Assembly (NCBI GenBank): GCA_002730655.1
Contig: PCAT01000033.1
Span: 1-16,517 of the forward strand
Direction: 5' to 3'
From: Balneola sp.
GTDB taxonomy: Bacteria; Bacteroidota; Rhodothermia; Balneolales; Balneolaceae
DNA: 16,517 nucleotides
The notes below the pieces were generated by a model. That model had not been told where the DNA came from, did not search any database, and saw only the letters and a program-made list of their open reading frames with translations. Made by a program: the position numbers and the translations under genes. This document shows positions 1 through 7,698 of the stretch, piece after piece. Positions within the stretch are counted from its first letter, which is position 1; every line of letters starts with the position of its first letter.

Positions 1-317
1 GAAATAAGGGTCTTATTTTTAGAATAAAATATTCCTGGATTATGCGTGATACTTTGGCTCTTTTTTGCTTTATGCGTTCTAGGGCTTAGCCACTGTGTGG
101 GCTCAATGATGGGTGTTCTGTAAACCTTGAGTGCATCCAAAAGCGGATGATCCGGTTCGCTAAGTTGTGAAGAAGAAGCCTTTTGAGCGGTTAGAATAAC
201 CACTTCCCAACCCATTTTTTGCAAGTACTTCACAAATCTAGACACTCGGTAACTTCCTACACCTGCGAAAGGATACCAATAGTATGTAACGAACAATACC
301 TTTGGTTTCGATTTCAT
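1..317 (-). CDS. Glycosyltransferase, family 4-like N-terminal domain (partial)
   Basis: The gene starts with ATG at 317-315 on the minus strand and is open to the left edge, so only about 105 residues are visible. The N-terminus reads MKSKPKVLFVTYYWYPFAGV and continues with GSYRVSRF, VKYLQKMGWEVVILTA. This is the first beta-strand, glycine-rich loop and helix of GT-B glycosyltransferases of the family 4 type, which transfer a sugar from a nucleotide-sugar donor, often during polysaccharide or glycolipid assembly. The catalytic C-terminal half is outside the window, so donor and acceptor cannot be judged. It lies 3 bases after the stop of the YfhO-family gene on the same strand and is probably co-transcribed with it. 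That pairing suggests a role in cell-surface glycosylation, which is an inference. Confidence is good for the superfamily and low for the exact function. Confidence 0.8.
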   Translation of the reverse strand, partial: MKSKPKVLFVTYYWYPFAGVGSYRVSRFVKYLQKMGWEVVILTAQKASSSQLSEPDHPLLDALKVYRTPIIEPTQWLSPRTHKAKKSQSITHNPGIFYSKNKTLI

Positions 318-320
318 TGC

Positions 321-2759
321 TTAGGATTTCGTTCGAAACCAGCTAATACCCACCCATAATCCAATGAGTATTTGAATGGCTAGAGCCATCCAAGAAAGTT
401 GAATGCCTCTGGTGAAAGAGTCTGGACGAAAATCGAGTGTTAAGGTATGTTCTCCAGGAGGTATTTGAATTCCTCGAAGAAAATAATTAGTTCTATGGAT
501 TGGTACTTTTTCATCATTTAAGAAGGCCTTCCAACCGGCTGGGTAGTAGATTTCATTGATTACTAAAAAACCTGCTTCACTTCTCTGAAGTCTGGCTTCT
601 AATTCGGCTCCTGTATAGTGGGTTATGGTCAAGGAAGAAGCGGAATCAGCCAGGGGCTGAGCCAGCGCTTCCCCATGAGAATCTTCTACCAGAGCTGTGG
701 TTGAAAAATCTATTCTTCCAGGATTTTTTAAATATTCAAACGCACTTGGGCCATCGGGTACCACTCGTATAGAATCCACAAAAAATGCTTTTGGTAATAC
801 ATTTTCGAGCTCATATACGTTACCTTGTTCCGATGAATAAGCTAGTTTAACTCCAGGTAAATTCAGTGCCCCCCCATAGGTAATATATTTGGTATTGAAT
901 AGGGCCAATAGATCTAAATTTATTCCAAAGGGTCCGTCGAAAAGCGCGGTATTTTCAGACATAAAGACATCCTGAAAAAGACTCAGTTTTGCACCGCTGT
1001 ATCCGCCAATACTCGGATAAAAATAAGAGGGTATGGCGTTGCTGAAGGGATTATCCAACAAGGGTAGTACTCGATATTCGTAAATTCCTGATTCATCAAA
1101 TATGTTTTCTTGAATGTAACGGTCAAGGGGCCTCGCCTGCCGTTCTAGAAAAGCACCATCATACGGATTTAATCGGGTAAAACCAGAATCGGGTATAAAT
1201 CGATTACCAACTTGGAGTAAGTCAAAACTCTGAAGAGCGAACAAAGCCAGTAGTACTATGGTATAAGATATTTTCCCGCTCAGATAAAGGTAAAGGATTG
1301 CTATCAATAAGAAGGTGAGTATTCCATAACGTATAAATTCGTCCCGAGCTAGTTCTTCCCTTTGGGGAACTAATCGTTTTTGTATAAATGAATTGGCTTG
1401 GCTTCTAACTTGAGGATTAGAAAGATTCACCTGATTCTGAGCAGCAATTTGATTGGCGATTTGAGTAGTTTCACGCGGATTGGAATACTCAAGACTGGAG
1501 TATATGACAAAGCTGAAGGTAAATACCCCCGCAATAATCAGGAGAGGTGTTCGGATAGAAGTCCATTGAAATTTCTCTGGTTTATACTCAGGTAAGCTGT
1601 CTAAGCCATAAGCCACTAATACCGCCGAACTAAAAGAGGTGATTACCAGCCAGGTCTCAGGTGCCCTGAATTTATTGAAAAAGGGTATCATTTTGAAGGC
1701 TAGGTTATTGAGAAGAAGCATATTCTCACCCCAAGAAAATAAGAGGGCAAGCACCCCAACCAATAGGAAGGCAAATGGCAGGTTAGATTTACGTCTAAAT
1801 AAGCCTAAAATCATCAAAGGAAGTACTAAAAAGCCTAGATAATGTGGTCCACTGGTTACCGACTTGGGTCCCCAATAATCTGGAGAAGCTCCGCCAAAGG
1901 CATTGGGTAGAATGAGGGTTATACTTTCTTTGATGCCTTGTGACCATGCAAACGCATAGGATTGGTCCAGACCTGAGGTTTCGCTAATGTCTGATCCCCC
2001 ACGGATACTGTATTGAGCATATTCCTGAAGAGGTAATAATTTTTCGGCATTTCCAGCTATTCCAATAATACCACCAATCAGTAAGACAGTGGTGAGTAGT
2101 CCCCATTTTTTTGAATATCCATCTTTTATTCCTGTATAGAGATCAAACAACCAGACAAATAACAGAACAAACAAAAAGTAATAGCTTATCTGAGGATGAC
2201 CAGCTCGAAATTCAAGGTTTACTGCGATGGAAAAAACCAATAGACCTAACCAAAACCTTTTTCGCCGCGTAATGAGCCAATAACCTACCAACATCCAAGG
2301 AGCCAAGGCTAGCGCAAAGAATTTTGAAGTATGACCTGCCATAATAATGATCGGGAAGTAGGTCGTTAACCCATAGATTACACTTCCAGTTATAGCAATC
2401 CATGGTCGAAAGCCCATAAGAACCAAGAACACATACATTCCAACTAATAAGACCCAATATTCGAAGGCTGGGTACCATTTGCTAAATAAGGGTTTTACTA
2501 GAGTATCTAAGTGAGGTACCTGACGGGCGGTTGAAATAACAAAAGAAGGCATGCCACCAAACATATTTTTGGACCATAGAGGTTCTTCATCAAAGGTCTC
2601 ACGATATTCAATGATGGACTCGGCACCCGCTCTCCACTGTGTAATGTCGTGCCGTTGCATCTCCTTGCCACCAATGGTTGAATGAAAGAAAAGTACAAGT
2701 GGGATGAAAAAAAGAAGAGCTAGGGCAACTATGTGCTGATTACGGGTAGAAGACATCAT
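321..2759 (-). CDS. YfhO-family multi-spanning membrane protein
   Basis: This 812-residue integral membrane protein matches the YfhO family (large GT-C-fold-like membrane proteins; the B. subtilis member takes part in cell-envelope glycosylation). An N-terminal membrane segment (about residues 10-27) is followed by a loop with R-H-D-I-T-Q-W (about 36-42) and N-M-F-G-G-M-P-S-F (65-73). Many hydrophobic segments follow between about 100 and 520, with A-G-H-T-S-K-F-F (141-148) and R-A-G-H-P-Q-I-S-Y-Y (185-194). A long, mostly hydrophilic C-terminal region (about 540-780), probably exported, comes next, and a last membrane segment lies near 788-806. The acidic residue in the first loop is where GT-C enzymes carry their catalytic aspartate; that role here is inferred. 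The start is one of two adjacent ATGs 3 bases after the gatC stop. The next gene downstream is a glycosyltransferase, supporting a surface-polysaccharide role. The acceptor is unknown. Confidence 0.85.
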   Translation of the reverse strand: MMSSTRNQHIVALALLFFIPLVLFFHSTIGGKEMQRHDITQWRAGAESIIEYRETFDEEPLWSKNMFGGMPSFVISTARQVPHLDTLVKPLFSKWYPAFEYWVLLVGMYVFLVLMGFRPWIAITGSVIYGLTTYFPIIIMAGHTSKFFALALAPWMLVGYWLITRRKRFWLGLLVFSIAVNLEFRAGHPQISYYFLFVLLFVWLFDLYTGIKDGYSKKWGLLTTVLLIGGIIGIAGNAEKLLPLQEYAQYSIRGGSDISETSGLDQSYAFAWSQGIKESITLILPNAFGGASPDYWGPKSVTSGPHYLGFLVLPLMILGLFRRKSNLPFAFLLVGVLALLFSWGENMLLLNNLAFKMIPFFNKFRAPETWLVITSFSSAVLVAYGLDSLPEYKPEKFQWTSIRTPLLIIAGVFTFSFVIYSSLEYSNPRETTQIANQIAAQNQVNLSNPQVRSQANSFIQKRLVPQREELARDEFIRYGILTFLLIAILYLYLSGKISYTIVLLALFALQSFDLLQVGNRFIPDSGFTRLNPYDGAFLERQARPLDRYIQENIFDESGIYEYRVLPLLDNPFSNAIPSYFYPSIGGYSGAKLSLFQDVFMSENTALFDGPFGINLDLLALFNTKYITYGGALNLPGVKLAYSSEQGNVYELENVLPKAFFVDSIRVVPDGPSAFEYLKNPGRIDFSTTALVEDSHGEALAQPLADSASSLTITHYTGAELEARLQRSEAGFLVINEIYYPAGWKAFLNDEKVPIHRTNYFLRGIQIPPGEHTLTLDFRPDSFTRGIQLSWMALAIQILIGLWVGISWFRTKS

Positions 2760-2762
2760 TCT

Positions 2763-3050
2763 TTATTCAATAACTTTTGGTACGCGGAAGAAATCTGAGT
2801 CGGCATCTGGAGCATTTTGTAAGGCTTTTTCATGATCGAGTGCTTTTTGGGCGGCATCTTTTCGGTACTCTGTCCCAAGGGTGATAACATGCTCAAGTGG
2901 CTCAACATCAGAGGTGTCTAACTTATTGAGAAGTTCCATATAGCTTAAGATGCTATTCATATCTCTTGAAAGTATATCTACTTCTTCTTCACTAAGATGA
3001 AGTTTGGCCAGACCAGCTACGTAATGAACTTCCTCTTTACTTACAGACAT
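2763..3050 (-). CDS. gatC: Aspartyl/glutamyl-tRNA(Asn/Gln) amidotransferase subunit C
   Basis: The 95-residue product has the standard GatC length and pattern. It begins MSVSKEEVHYVAGLAKLHLS, followed by EEEVDILSRDMNSILSYMELL, then D-V-E-P-L-E-H (48-54) and the C-terminal F-F-R-V-P-K-V-I-E. GatC is the small subunit that wraps around GatA and stabilises GatCAB, which amidates Glu-tRNA(Gln) or Asp-tRNA(Asn) in the cytoplasm. The frame is open 35 codons further upstream, but those residues do not match the family, so ATG 3050 is chosen. No clear Shine-Dalgarno precedes it. gatA and gatB are not in the window. The gene is first in a run with the YfhO-like and glycosyltransferase genes, with 3-base gaps. 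Confidence 0.93.
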   Translation of the reverse strand: MSVSKEEVHYVAGLAKLHLSEEEVDILSRDMNSILSYMELLNKLDTSDVEPLEHVITLGTEYRKDAAQKALDHEKALQNAPDADSDFFRVPKVIE

Positions 3051-3072
3051 AGGTAACAATGTTAATGTGATG

Positions 3073-3105
3073 AACTCGTTAACATGAGCTAAAAACTCAC
3101 GAGTT
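3073..3105. repeat. Inverted repeat in the gatC leader
   Basis: AACTCGT at 3073-3079 is matched by its perfect complement ACGAGTT at 3099-3105, with 19 bases between. Inside the loop, GAG (3086-3088) can also pair with CTC (3096-3098). GTTAATG also occurs directly repeated at 3061-3067 and 3103-3109. The element sits 22-55 bases upstream of the gatC start. It could be a leader hairpin or a protein-binding site, but a 7-base match can arise by chance. Confidence 0.3.
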
Positions 3106-3263
3106 AATGGTTTAAAAATGTTTACAGACCTTTTAAGGTACAAAAGAATAGCCAAAAGGTTGAGCTTGAATTTTATTTAATCTGCTTCTTTTTTAGAGGG
3201 TCTAAATTATTGAGTCGCATACTTTCATGTAGTTTATTTACTCTATTATGCTATATTCCGGTT

Positions 3264-3536
3264 ATGATTAGAAAAGAGGTCACCATAAAAAACTCTTCAG
3301 GACTTCATGCTCGTCCTTCAGCTGCCTTGGTTAAACTAGCAAGCAGCTTTTCCTCGGATTTCTTCATCCATATGTACGGATATAGAGTGAACGGAAAAAG
3401 TATTTTAGGGGTCATGACCTTAGCGGCTGAATGCGGAGCTGAAATGGAGCTTGAGGTAGATGGTTCAGATGAAAAAGAATGTCTAGCTGCCATTGAGCAA
3501 CTTATAGAGGATAAATTCGGAATGAAGGATGAATAA
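3264..3536 (+). CDS. ptsH: Phosphocarrier protein HPr
   Basis: The 90-residue product is the phosphocarrier of the phosphotransferase system. It accepts phosphate from Enzyme I on His15, seen here in G-L-H-A-R-P-S at residues 13-19. It also has the regulatory serine context N-G-K-S-I-L-G-V-M with Ser46, the residue that HPr kinase/phosphorylase modifies in Gram-positive bacteria and some others. Length and start (MIRKEVTIKN) match the family; the frame is open 18 codons further upstream without homology, so ATG 3264 is chosen. The stop lies inside the start of ptsI (8-base overlap), so the two are translationally coupled. No sugar-specific Enzyme II component is visible nearby, so the pair may serve regulation or an unlinked transporter. 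Confidence 0.93.
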   Translation: MIRKEVTIKNSSGLHARPSAALVKLASSFSSDFFIHMYGYRVNGKSILGVMTLAAECGAEMELEVDGSDEKECLAAIEQLIEDKFGMKDE

Positions 3537-5229
3537 ATATGAAGGACTTACAGCTTCAGAAGGTTCAGCGGTTGGTCCCATTCATATCATCCATAGCCAT
3601 TCCCCTGATCTTGATCGTGCAAACATATCTGATGATCAGATTCATATTGAGGTAGCTCGCTATATAAGTGCTGCTCAGGAGTACGAGCTCGAATTGCAGA
3701 CCTTGCTAAAAAAATTAAGAGGGACGGCGTCTGAAATAATTCAAGCACAAGCGCTCATACTTCAAGATGAGCAGATAAAAGAAGAAATTGTATCTCAAAT
3801 TAAGAAAGAACAGCACAGTGCCGCCATTGCTGTTCACCACACATACAGTAAATACATTGAACGACTCAGAGATAGTGCGTCGAATATGTTCAAGCAGCGC
3901 ATTATTGATTTGGTTACTATCAGAGAACGTTTAGTAGAGTGGGTAATTGGAGAATCATCTAAAAAACAAGTTCCAATAGGCTCAATTGTAGTAGCCAAGG
4001 AATTGTCTCCTACAGATGTGGTATCCTTAGTAGATTCGAACATAAAGGGTATTATACTTGAAAAGGGAGGGCTTACGGCGCATGCGGCTATCGTTGCGCA
4101 ATCCTTAGAGATTCCTTGTTTGGTTCAAGTGGGTAGATTTTTGGATTATCATACCTTAGATGGGGTAGGAATTATAGATGGAGCAGAAGGTTTATTTATT
4201 ACCAATCCGGATGAACCAACGATACAGCAATACCAATACATCATTGAAGTAGCTAAAAAGAAAAGGCAGAGAATTAAACCCTCGACCTCCCCAGGACAAA
4301 CCAAAGACGGAAACAGAGTTAGTCTTCATGCCAATATTGAATTTATCCAGGAATTGGATTTAGCCACCAAGATTAGAGCCGAAGGGATCGGATTGGTTCG
4401 CACGGAGGCACTATTATATGGCGGCATAACCCATAAAAGTGAAAAAGAACAAGATGTCTATTATCGGAGACTGTTAGAAGATAGTACGGGTCCTGTAGTT
4501 ATTCGGTTGTTTGATGTAGGTGGAGATAAAATTCACGTACTTACTCCAAATGAATCGAACCCATTTCTTGGTTGGAGAGGTATTCGAATGTTGTTAGACG
4601 AGCACGATATGCTACACAGCCAACTCAGGTCAATTTTAAAGTGTGCCGGTGACTATCCATCTAGAATCAAAATTCTAGCACCCATGGTGACCAACGTCGA
4701 TGAAATTTCTAGTTTAAAAGAAGAAGTTGAGAAGGTACAAAATGAATTAGCCCGGTATGGGCACCCAATAGACAACAATATACCTATCGGTATTATGGTT
4801 GAAGTGCCGGCCGTTGCTATCATGGCAGATGCCTTTGCTAAAGAAGCTGATTTTTTTAGTATTGGAACCAATGACCTAACTCAATATACCTTAGCTGTGG
4901 ATCGGACTAATGATCAGGTAGGGGGGTTGTTTCAACATGATCATCCAGCAATCTGGTTACTGATTCGAGATATCGTGACGGCTGCAAAAACCCATGGTAT
5001 TGAGGTCTCGGTCTGTGGTGAACTAGCTAGTGACTTATTAGGAGTAAGCGGCTTGATTGGTTTAGGTCTACGAGAGCTGAGTATGAAGCCATCTTCCTTT
5101 TTGAAGGTAAAAGGTTGGATACGCGAATTTGAGATGAGCACCTTTGAAGCATTTGCCAACGATGCCTGTACGGCTAGAGATCGAAATGAGGTCTATAAGG
5201 CTTTTAGGAAGCATTTCCATACCGCTTAA
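3529..5229 (+). CDS. ptsI: Phosphoenolpyruvate-protein phosphotransferase (PTS Enzyme I)
   Basis: Enzyme I takes phosphate from phosphoenolpyruvate and passes it to HPr. The 566 residues match the usual 565-575. Visible landmarks are an N-terminal HPr-binding helical region (about 30-140), the phosphohistidine loop G-G-L-T-A-H-A-A-I-V-A with His185, G-L-V-R-T-E (288-293), D-V-G-G-D-K (329-334), N-P-F-L-G-W-R (344-350), the motif P-I-G-I-M-V-E-V-P (419-427), S-I-G-T-N-D-L-T-Q-Y (444-453) and the catalytic C-G-E at 496-498. The C-terminus aligns in length with B. subtilis PtsI recalled from memory, so the gene is not truncated. The residue two before Phe328 is Arg326, followed by Leu where many homologues have Thr; otherwise the active site looks intact. 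The gene overlaps ptsH by 8 bases. Its last bases run into the relic of a different gene in another frame. Confidence 0.95.
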   Translation: MNKYEGLTASEGSAVGPIHIIHSHSPDLDRANISDDQIHIEVARYISAAQEYELELQTLLKKLRGTASEIIQAQALILQDEQIKEEIVSQIKKEQHSAAIAVHHTYSKYIERLRDSASNMFKQRIIDLVTIRERLVEWVIGESSKKQVPIGSIVVAKELSPTDVVSLVDSNIKGIILEKGGLTAHAAIVAQSLEIPCLVQVGRFLDYHTLDGVGIIDGAEGLFITNPDEPTIQQYQYIIEVAKKKRQRIKPSTSPGQTKDGNRVSLHANIEFIQELDLATKIRAEGIGLVRTEALLYGGITHKSEKEQDVYYRRLLEDSTGPVVIRLFDVGGDKIHVLTPNESNPFLGWRGIRMLLDEHDMLHSQLRSILKCAGDYPSRIKILAPMVTNVDEISSLKEEVEKVQNELARYGHPIDNNIPIGIMVEVPAVAIMADAFAKEADFFSIGTNDLTQYTLAVDRTNDQVGGLFQHDHPAIWLLIRDIVTAAKTHGIEVSVCGELASDLLGVSGLIGLGLRELSMKPSSFLKVKGWIREFEMSTFEAFANDACTARDRNEVYKAFRKHFHTA

Positions 5230-5366
5230 AAGCAGATAGTACCTACCGATTTAAGTATTTAATCGACGATCAGGTTTGGGAAAATGATTATGCGGCAGAT
5301 GAGTATATTCCTAATGATTTTGGCACCGAGAATTCGGTTGTAATCATAGAAAATAAATTCATTTGA
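5208..5366 (+). pseudogene. 3' remnant of a CBM48/isoamylase early-set (glycogen-binding) gene
   Basis: Immediately after ptsI, in the frame beginning at 5208, there are 52 open codons ending in TGA at 5364-5366. They read like the C-terminal half of the small glycogen-binding early-set proteins: L-K-A-D-S-T-Y-R-F-K-Y-L-I-D, then V-W-E-N-D-Y-A-A-D, Y-I-P-N-D-F-G and E-N-S-V-V. The family signature is F-x-Y-L-V-D-G ... W-x-N-D-x-x-A-D-x-Y-x-P-N-x-F-G-x-x-N-S-V-V. Intact members are about 95-110 residues; the N-terminal half with the G-D-F-N-x-W strand is absent, and upstream in this frame there are stops at 5196, 5205 and earlier. No start codon is present. The remnant begins within the last bases of ptsI, as if a deletion had fused the two. 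It is too short for a folded domain and probably non-functional. Confidence 0.75.
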
Positions 5367-6277
5367 TTCAAACAAAAGCATTAAAAGCATTTCTTAAAAC
5401 AGATTGGTTAGGGAGTCATCTTGTCGAATTAGACAAGATTGACTCTACCAATAGCTATGCTAAGATTCATGCCCATGAACTCCATCATGGCAGCATAGTA
5501 CTTGCACATGAGCAGCTAAAGGGTAGGGGGCAAGCTCAAAAACATTGGTTTAGTACGAGCTCGCACAATTTACATCTAAGTATCTATTTGCAGCCTAGTA
5601 GAGACGAATCTCTAAATCTACTCACCTTCATCCCTACCTTAAGTGTTCTTACTGTGTTACAAGCAGCTGGTTTGAGCGGTCTTTCGATTAAATGGCCTAA
5701 TGACGTATTGATTAACAACAAGAAATTAGCCGGTGTTTTAACAGAGAATACCTATCAAGGAAGCCGACATCAATCAACCATCTTAGGTATAGGTTGGAAC
5801 GTTAATGAGCTAAATTTCCCTACGGAACTCAGCGAAGTGGCTACTTCTTTAGCGCTTCAAGGAAGATCTCAAGAACAGTCCTTAAAAAGACAAAACCTAA
5901 GACGTTTTTTGAATCAAAGTACAGAGTTAACCGATGAGCCAACCGCGAGAGACGAACCACAAACTCGAAAAAATAAGCATCACACATCCGCAGTAGAGAC
6001 TTGGTCAAAAACGCAGTTATTAGTGGATTTTTTACTGCATTTTAGGCGGTTTTATGAGCTATGGGAACACGATCCAGCAAGCCTTGCTCGCCAAGTTAAC
6101 ACATATCTTATGGGTTATGGAAGGTGGGTTAAACTTATTCGATTGGGTAATCCCAGCTCTGAGGGAGAATCGGTAAAATGTTTGGGAGTGGACGCTCGTG
6201 GGTTGTTGCAAGTCTTGGATAAGGAGATGGAAGTCAATACTTTTACGTATGAGCAAATCCGAATTCAGACCGAATAA
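5363..6277 (+). CDS. birA: Biotin--[acetyl-CoA-carboxylase] ligase (no DNA-binding domain)
   Basis: This 304-residue protein attaches biotin through biotinyl-AMP to the carrier domain of biotin carboxylases. It lacks the N-terminal helix-turn-helix of E. coli BirA, so it is a ligase only. Motifs: D-S-T-N-S-Y-A (27-33), K-G-R-G-Q-A-Q-K-H-W (53-62), the variant biotinoyl-AMP loop, S-I-K-W-P-N-D-V-L-I (108-117), K-K-L-A-G-V-L-T-E (120-128) and G-I-G-W-N-V-N (142-148). The C-terminal SH3-like domain covers about 245-300. Residues about 167-213 are a polar, low-complexity stretch not typical of the family, explaining the extra length. There is no ATG near the start; TTG 5363 overlaps the stop of the CBM48 remnant (TTGA), with in-frame TAA at 5354, so TTG (or ATT 5357) must be used. 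It overlaps tilS by 29 bases. Confidence 0.9.
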   Translation: MIQTKALKAFLKTDWLGSHLVELDKIDSTNSYAKIHAHELHHGSIVLAHEQLKGRGQAQKHWFSTSSHNLHLSIYLQPSRDESLNLLTFIPTLSVLTVLQAAGLSGLSIKWPNDVLINNKKLAGVLTENTYQGSRHQSTILGIGWNVNELNFPTELSEVATSLALQGRSQEQSLKRQNLRRFLNQSTELTDEPTARDEPQTRKNKHHTSAVETWSKTQLLVDFLLHFRRFYELWEHDPASLARQVNTYLMGYGRWVKLIRLGNPSSEGESVKCLGVDARGLLQVLDKEMEVNTFTYEQIRIQTE

Positions 6278-7682
6278 AGACTCTACTATTCAGCTGGTAG
6301 AAAAACTTGAAATAAGCCTTAAAAACCATGATTTATGGACTAGTAAACTATTACTAGGGGTAAGTGGTGGACTGGATTCCATGGCCTTACTAACGGCCTT
6401 AAAGGACTTGGATCAACAGGTGTTCGTGGTCCATCTTAATTATGGCCTTCGAGGACAAGACAGTGATGCAGATCAAGAATTGGTCGAGCATATAAGTGAA
6501 TTTTATGGCTTTGAAGCCGCCTGTTTCTCAGTTAATTACTCAGAAGAGGCGGGCAATCTACAAGCATGGGCTCGTAAATTGCGCTACGAGTATTTTGAGG
6601 CTTTGCGAATAGAGGAGCATTGTGATGCTGTTGTCTTAGCTCACCATATGGACGATCAGGTCGAAACCCTAGTACAGAAGATTTTTCGTTCGAGTTCCCC
6701 ACACACCTGGAATGGAATGAAAAACTGGGATGCGCAGCGTTTTCTGTTTCGTCCATGGCTAAGCATTAGTAAACAGGAAATTGCGGCCTATGCCTCTTCA
6801 AAAGCCGTTCCATTTCGTGAAGACACCTCCAATAAGGAAAACAAGTACAATAGAAATTGGATACGCAATCGTTGGAAGCCGGAATTAGATGCACATTTTC
6901 CAGGCTGGGAAAGGAATATATTAGGTATGCAAGCCTATGCAGACCTTCTTGATCAGTATCGAGATCACTGGTTGGCGCAGTACTCTTCAACCCGAAAAAA
7001 AGAAGATAATCAATTCATTTCTATCCCTGATTTGAAGATGTGTCCAAAGATGATGCAGCAAGATGTGATAAAAGCTTTTATTGAAGCTCATCCTAGCTAT
7101 CACGTGGGCGAACATCTTTCGGCAGGTATGTTGGTTCACATTGTACAACTTTTGGAAGCGGAAACGGGATCGATGGTTTCGATTTCTGATACATTGGTGG
7201 TCTATACCGATCGAGAATACTTGAGGATTGCATCCTTAGAGGAGTTTAGCAAGCCCAAGGAGCATGAACCCATGCTTGAATTTGACCAAGATTCCTTGCC
7301 TTTAGCCCATGCCGAGTACAGCTTGAGACTGGAAGTTTTCGATCAAGAGATGGGAGATCTATCGAATCGAAATGAGCTATGTGTTGATGTGCAAGCGGTC
7401 CAATGGCCCTTAAAGCTCCGTGCTTGGGTGCCTGGGGATCGTTTCAGGCCATTGGGGATGAAAGGACATATGAAAATATCTGATTTTTTAGTGAACCGAA
7501 AAGTGCCTAGATATGTAAAATCACGCTATTTAGTCATTGAAGATGGCAACAATAAAATAATTGCTGTACTATATCCCCCTCAAAATACTAACGAAACAAA
7601 ACCTATAGGATCTCCATCAGAAGATTATAAGTGTACCCAAGAGACGCAACAAATCTTAAGAATTGAATCACAGGAGTCTTGA
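6249..7682 (+). CDS. tilS: tRNA(Ile)-lysidine synthetase
   Basis: TilS converts C34 of tRNA-Ile(CAU) to lysidine with ATP, changing its reading from AUG to AUA. The 477-residue product has the PP-loop S-G-G-L-D-S at 39-44 near the N-terminus. V-V-H-L-N-Y-G-L-R-G and V-V-L-A-H-H-M-D-D-Q-V-E-T follow, with R-E-D-T-S-N and N-R-N-W-I-R-N-R typical of the ATPase domain. A middle domain and a C-terminal TilS_C domain follow, with W-V-P-G-D-R-F-R-P-L-G-M-K-G and K-I-S-D-F-L-V-N-R-K-V-P. Length agrees with the long form of the family. The chosen start, MSKSEFRPNKD, lies inside the 3' end of birA (29-base overlap); 17 further upstream codons are open but have no homology. Located between birA and hpt, it is probably in one operon with them. 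Confidence 0.95.
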   Translation: MSKSEFRPNKDSTIQLVEKLEISLKNHDLWTSKLLLGVSGGLDSMALLTALKDLDQQVFVVHLNYGLRGQDSDADQELVEHISEFYGFEAACFSVNYSEEAGNLQAWARKLRYEYFEALRIEEHCDAVVLAHHMDDQVETLVQKIFRSSSPHTWNGMKNWDAQRFLFRPWLSISKQEIAAYASSKAVPFREDTSNKENKYNRNWIRNRWKPELDAHFPGWERNILGMQAYADLLDQYRDHWLAQYSSTRKKEDNQFISIPDLKMCPKMMQQDVIKAFIEAHPSYHVGEHLSAGMLVHIVQLLEAETGSMVSISDTLVVYTDREYLRIASLEEFSKPKEHEPMLEFDQDSLPLAHAEYSLRLEVFDQEMGDLSNRNELCVDVQAVQWPLKLRAWVPGDRFRPLGMKGHMKISDFLVNRKVPRYVKSRYLVIEDGNNKIIAVLYPPQNTNETKPIGSPSEDYKCTQETQQILRIESQES

Positions 7683-7698
7683 TAAAATACCATTGCCT

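Noticed and set aside
1398..1842. Open frames opposite the YfhO-family gene
   Set aside because: Plus-strand frames of 60-70 codons here are antisense shadows with no domain, start signal or composition of their own.
3051..3155. Longer N-terminus for GatC
   Set aside because: The 35 extra residues have no GatC similarity, and the family-like sequence begins exactly at ATG 3050.
5190..5366. Programmed -1 frameshift making a PtsI-CBM48 fusion
   Set aside because: The glycogen-binding frame is -1 relative to ptsI, but the bases before the ptsI stop (ACC GCT TAA) are not a slippery heptamer, and PtsI is already full length. A deletion remnant is simpler.
7663..7698. TTG start for hpt overlapping tilS
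   Set aside because: The added 12 residues are not family-like, and ATG 7699 gives the normal length.
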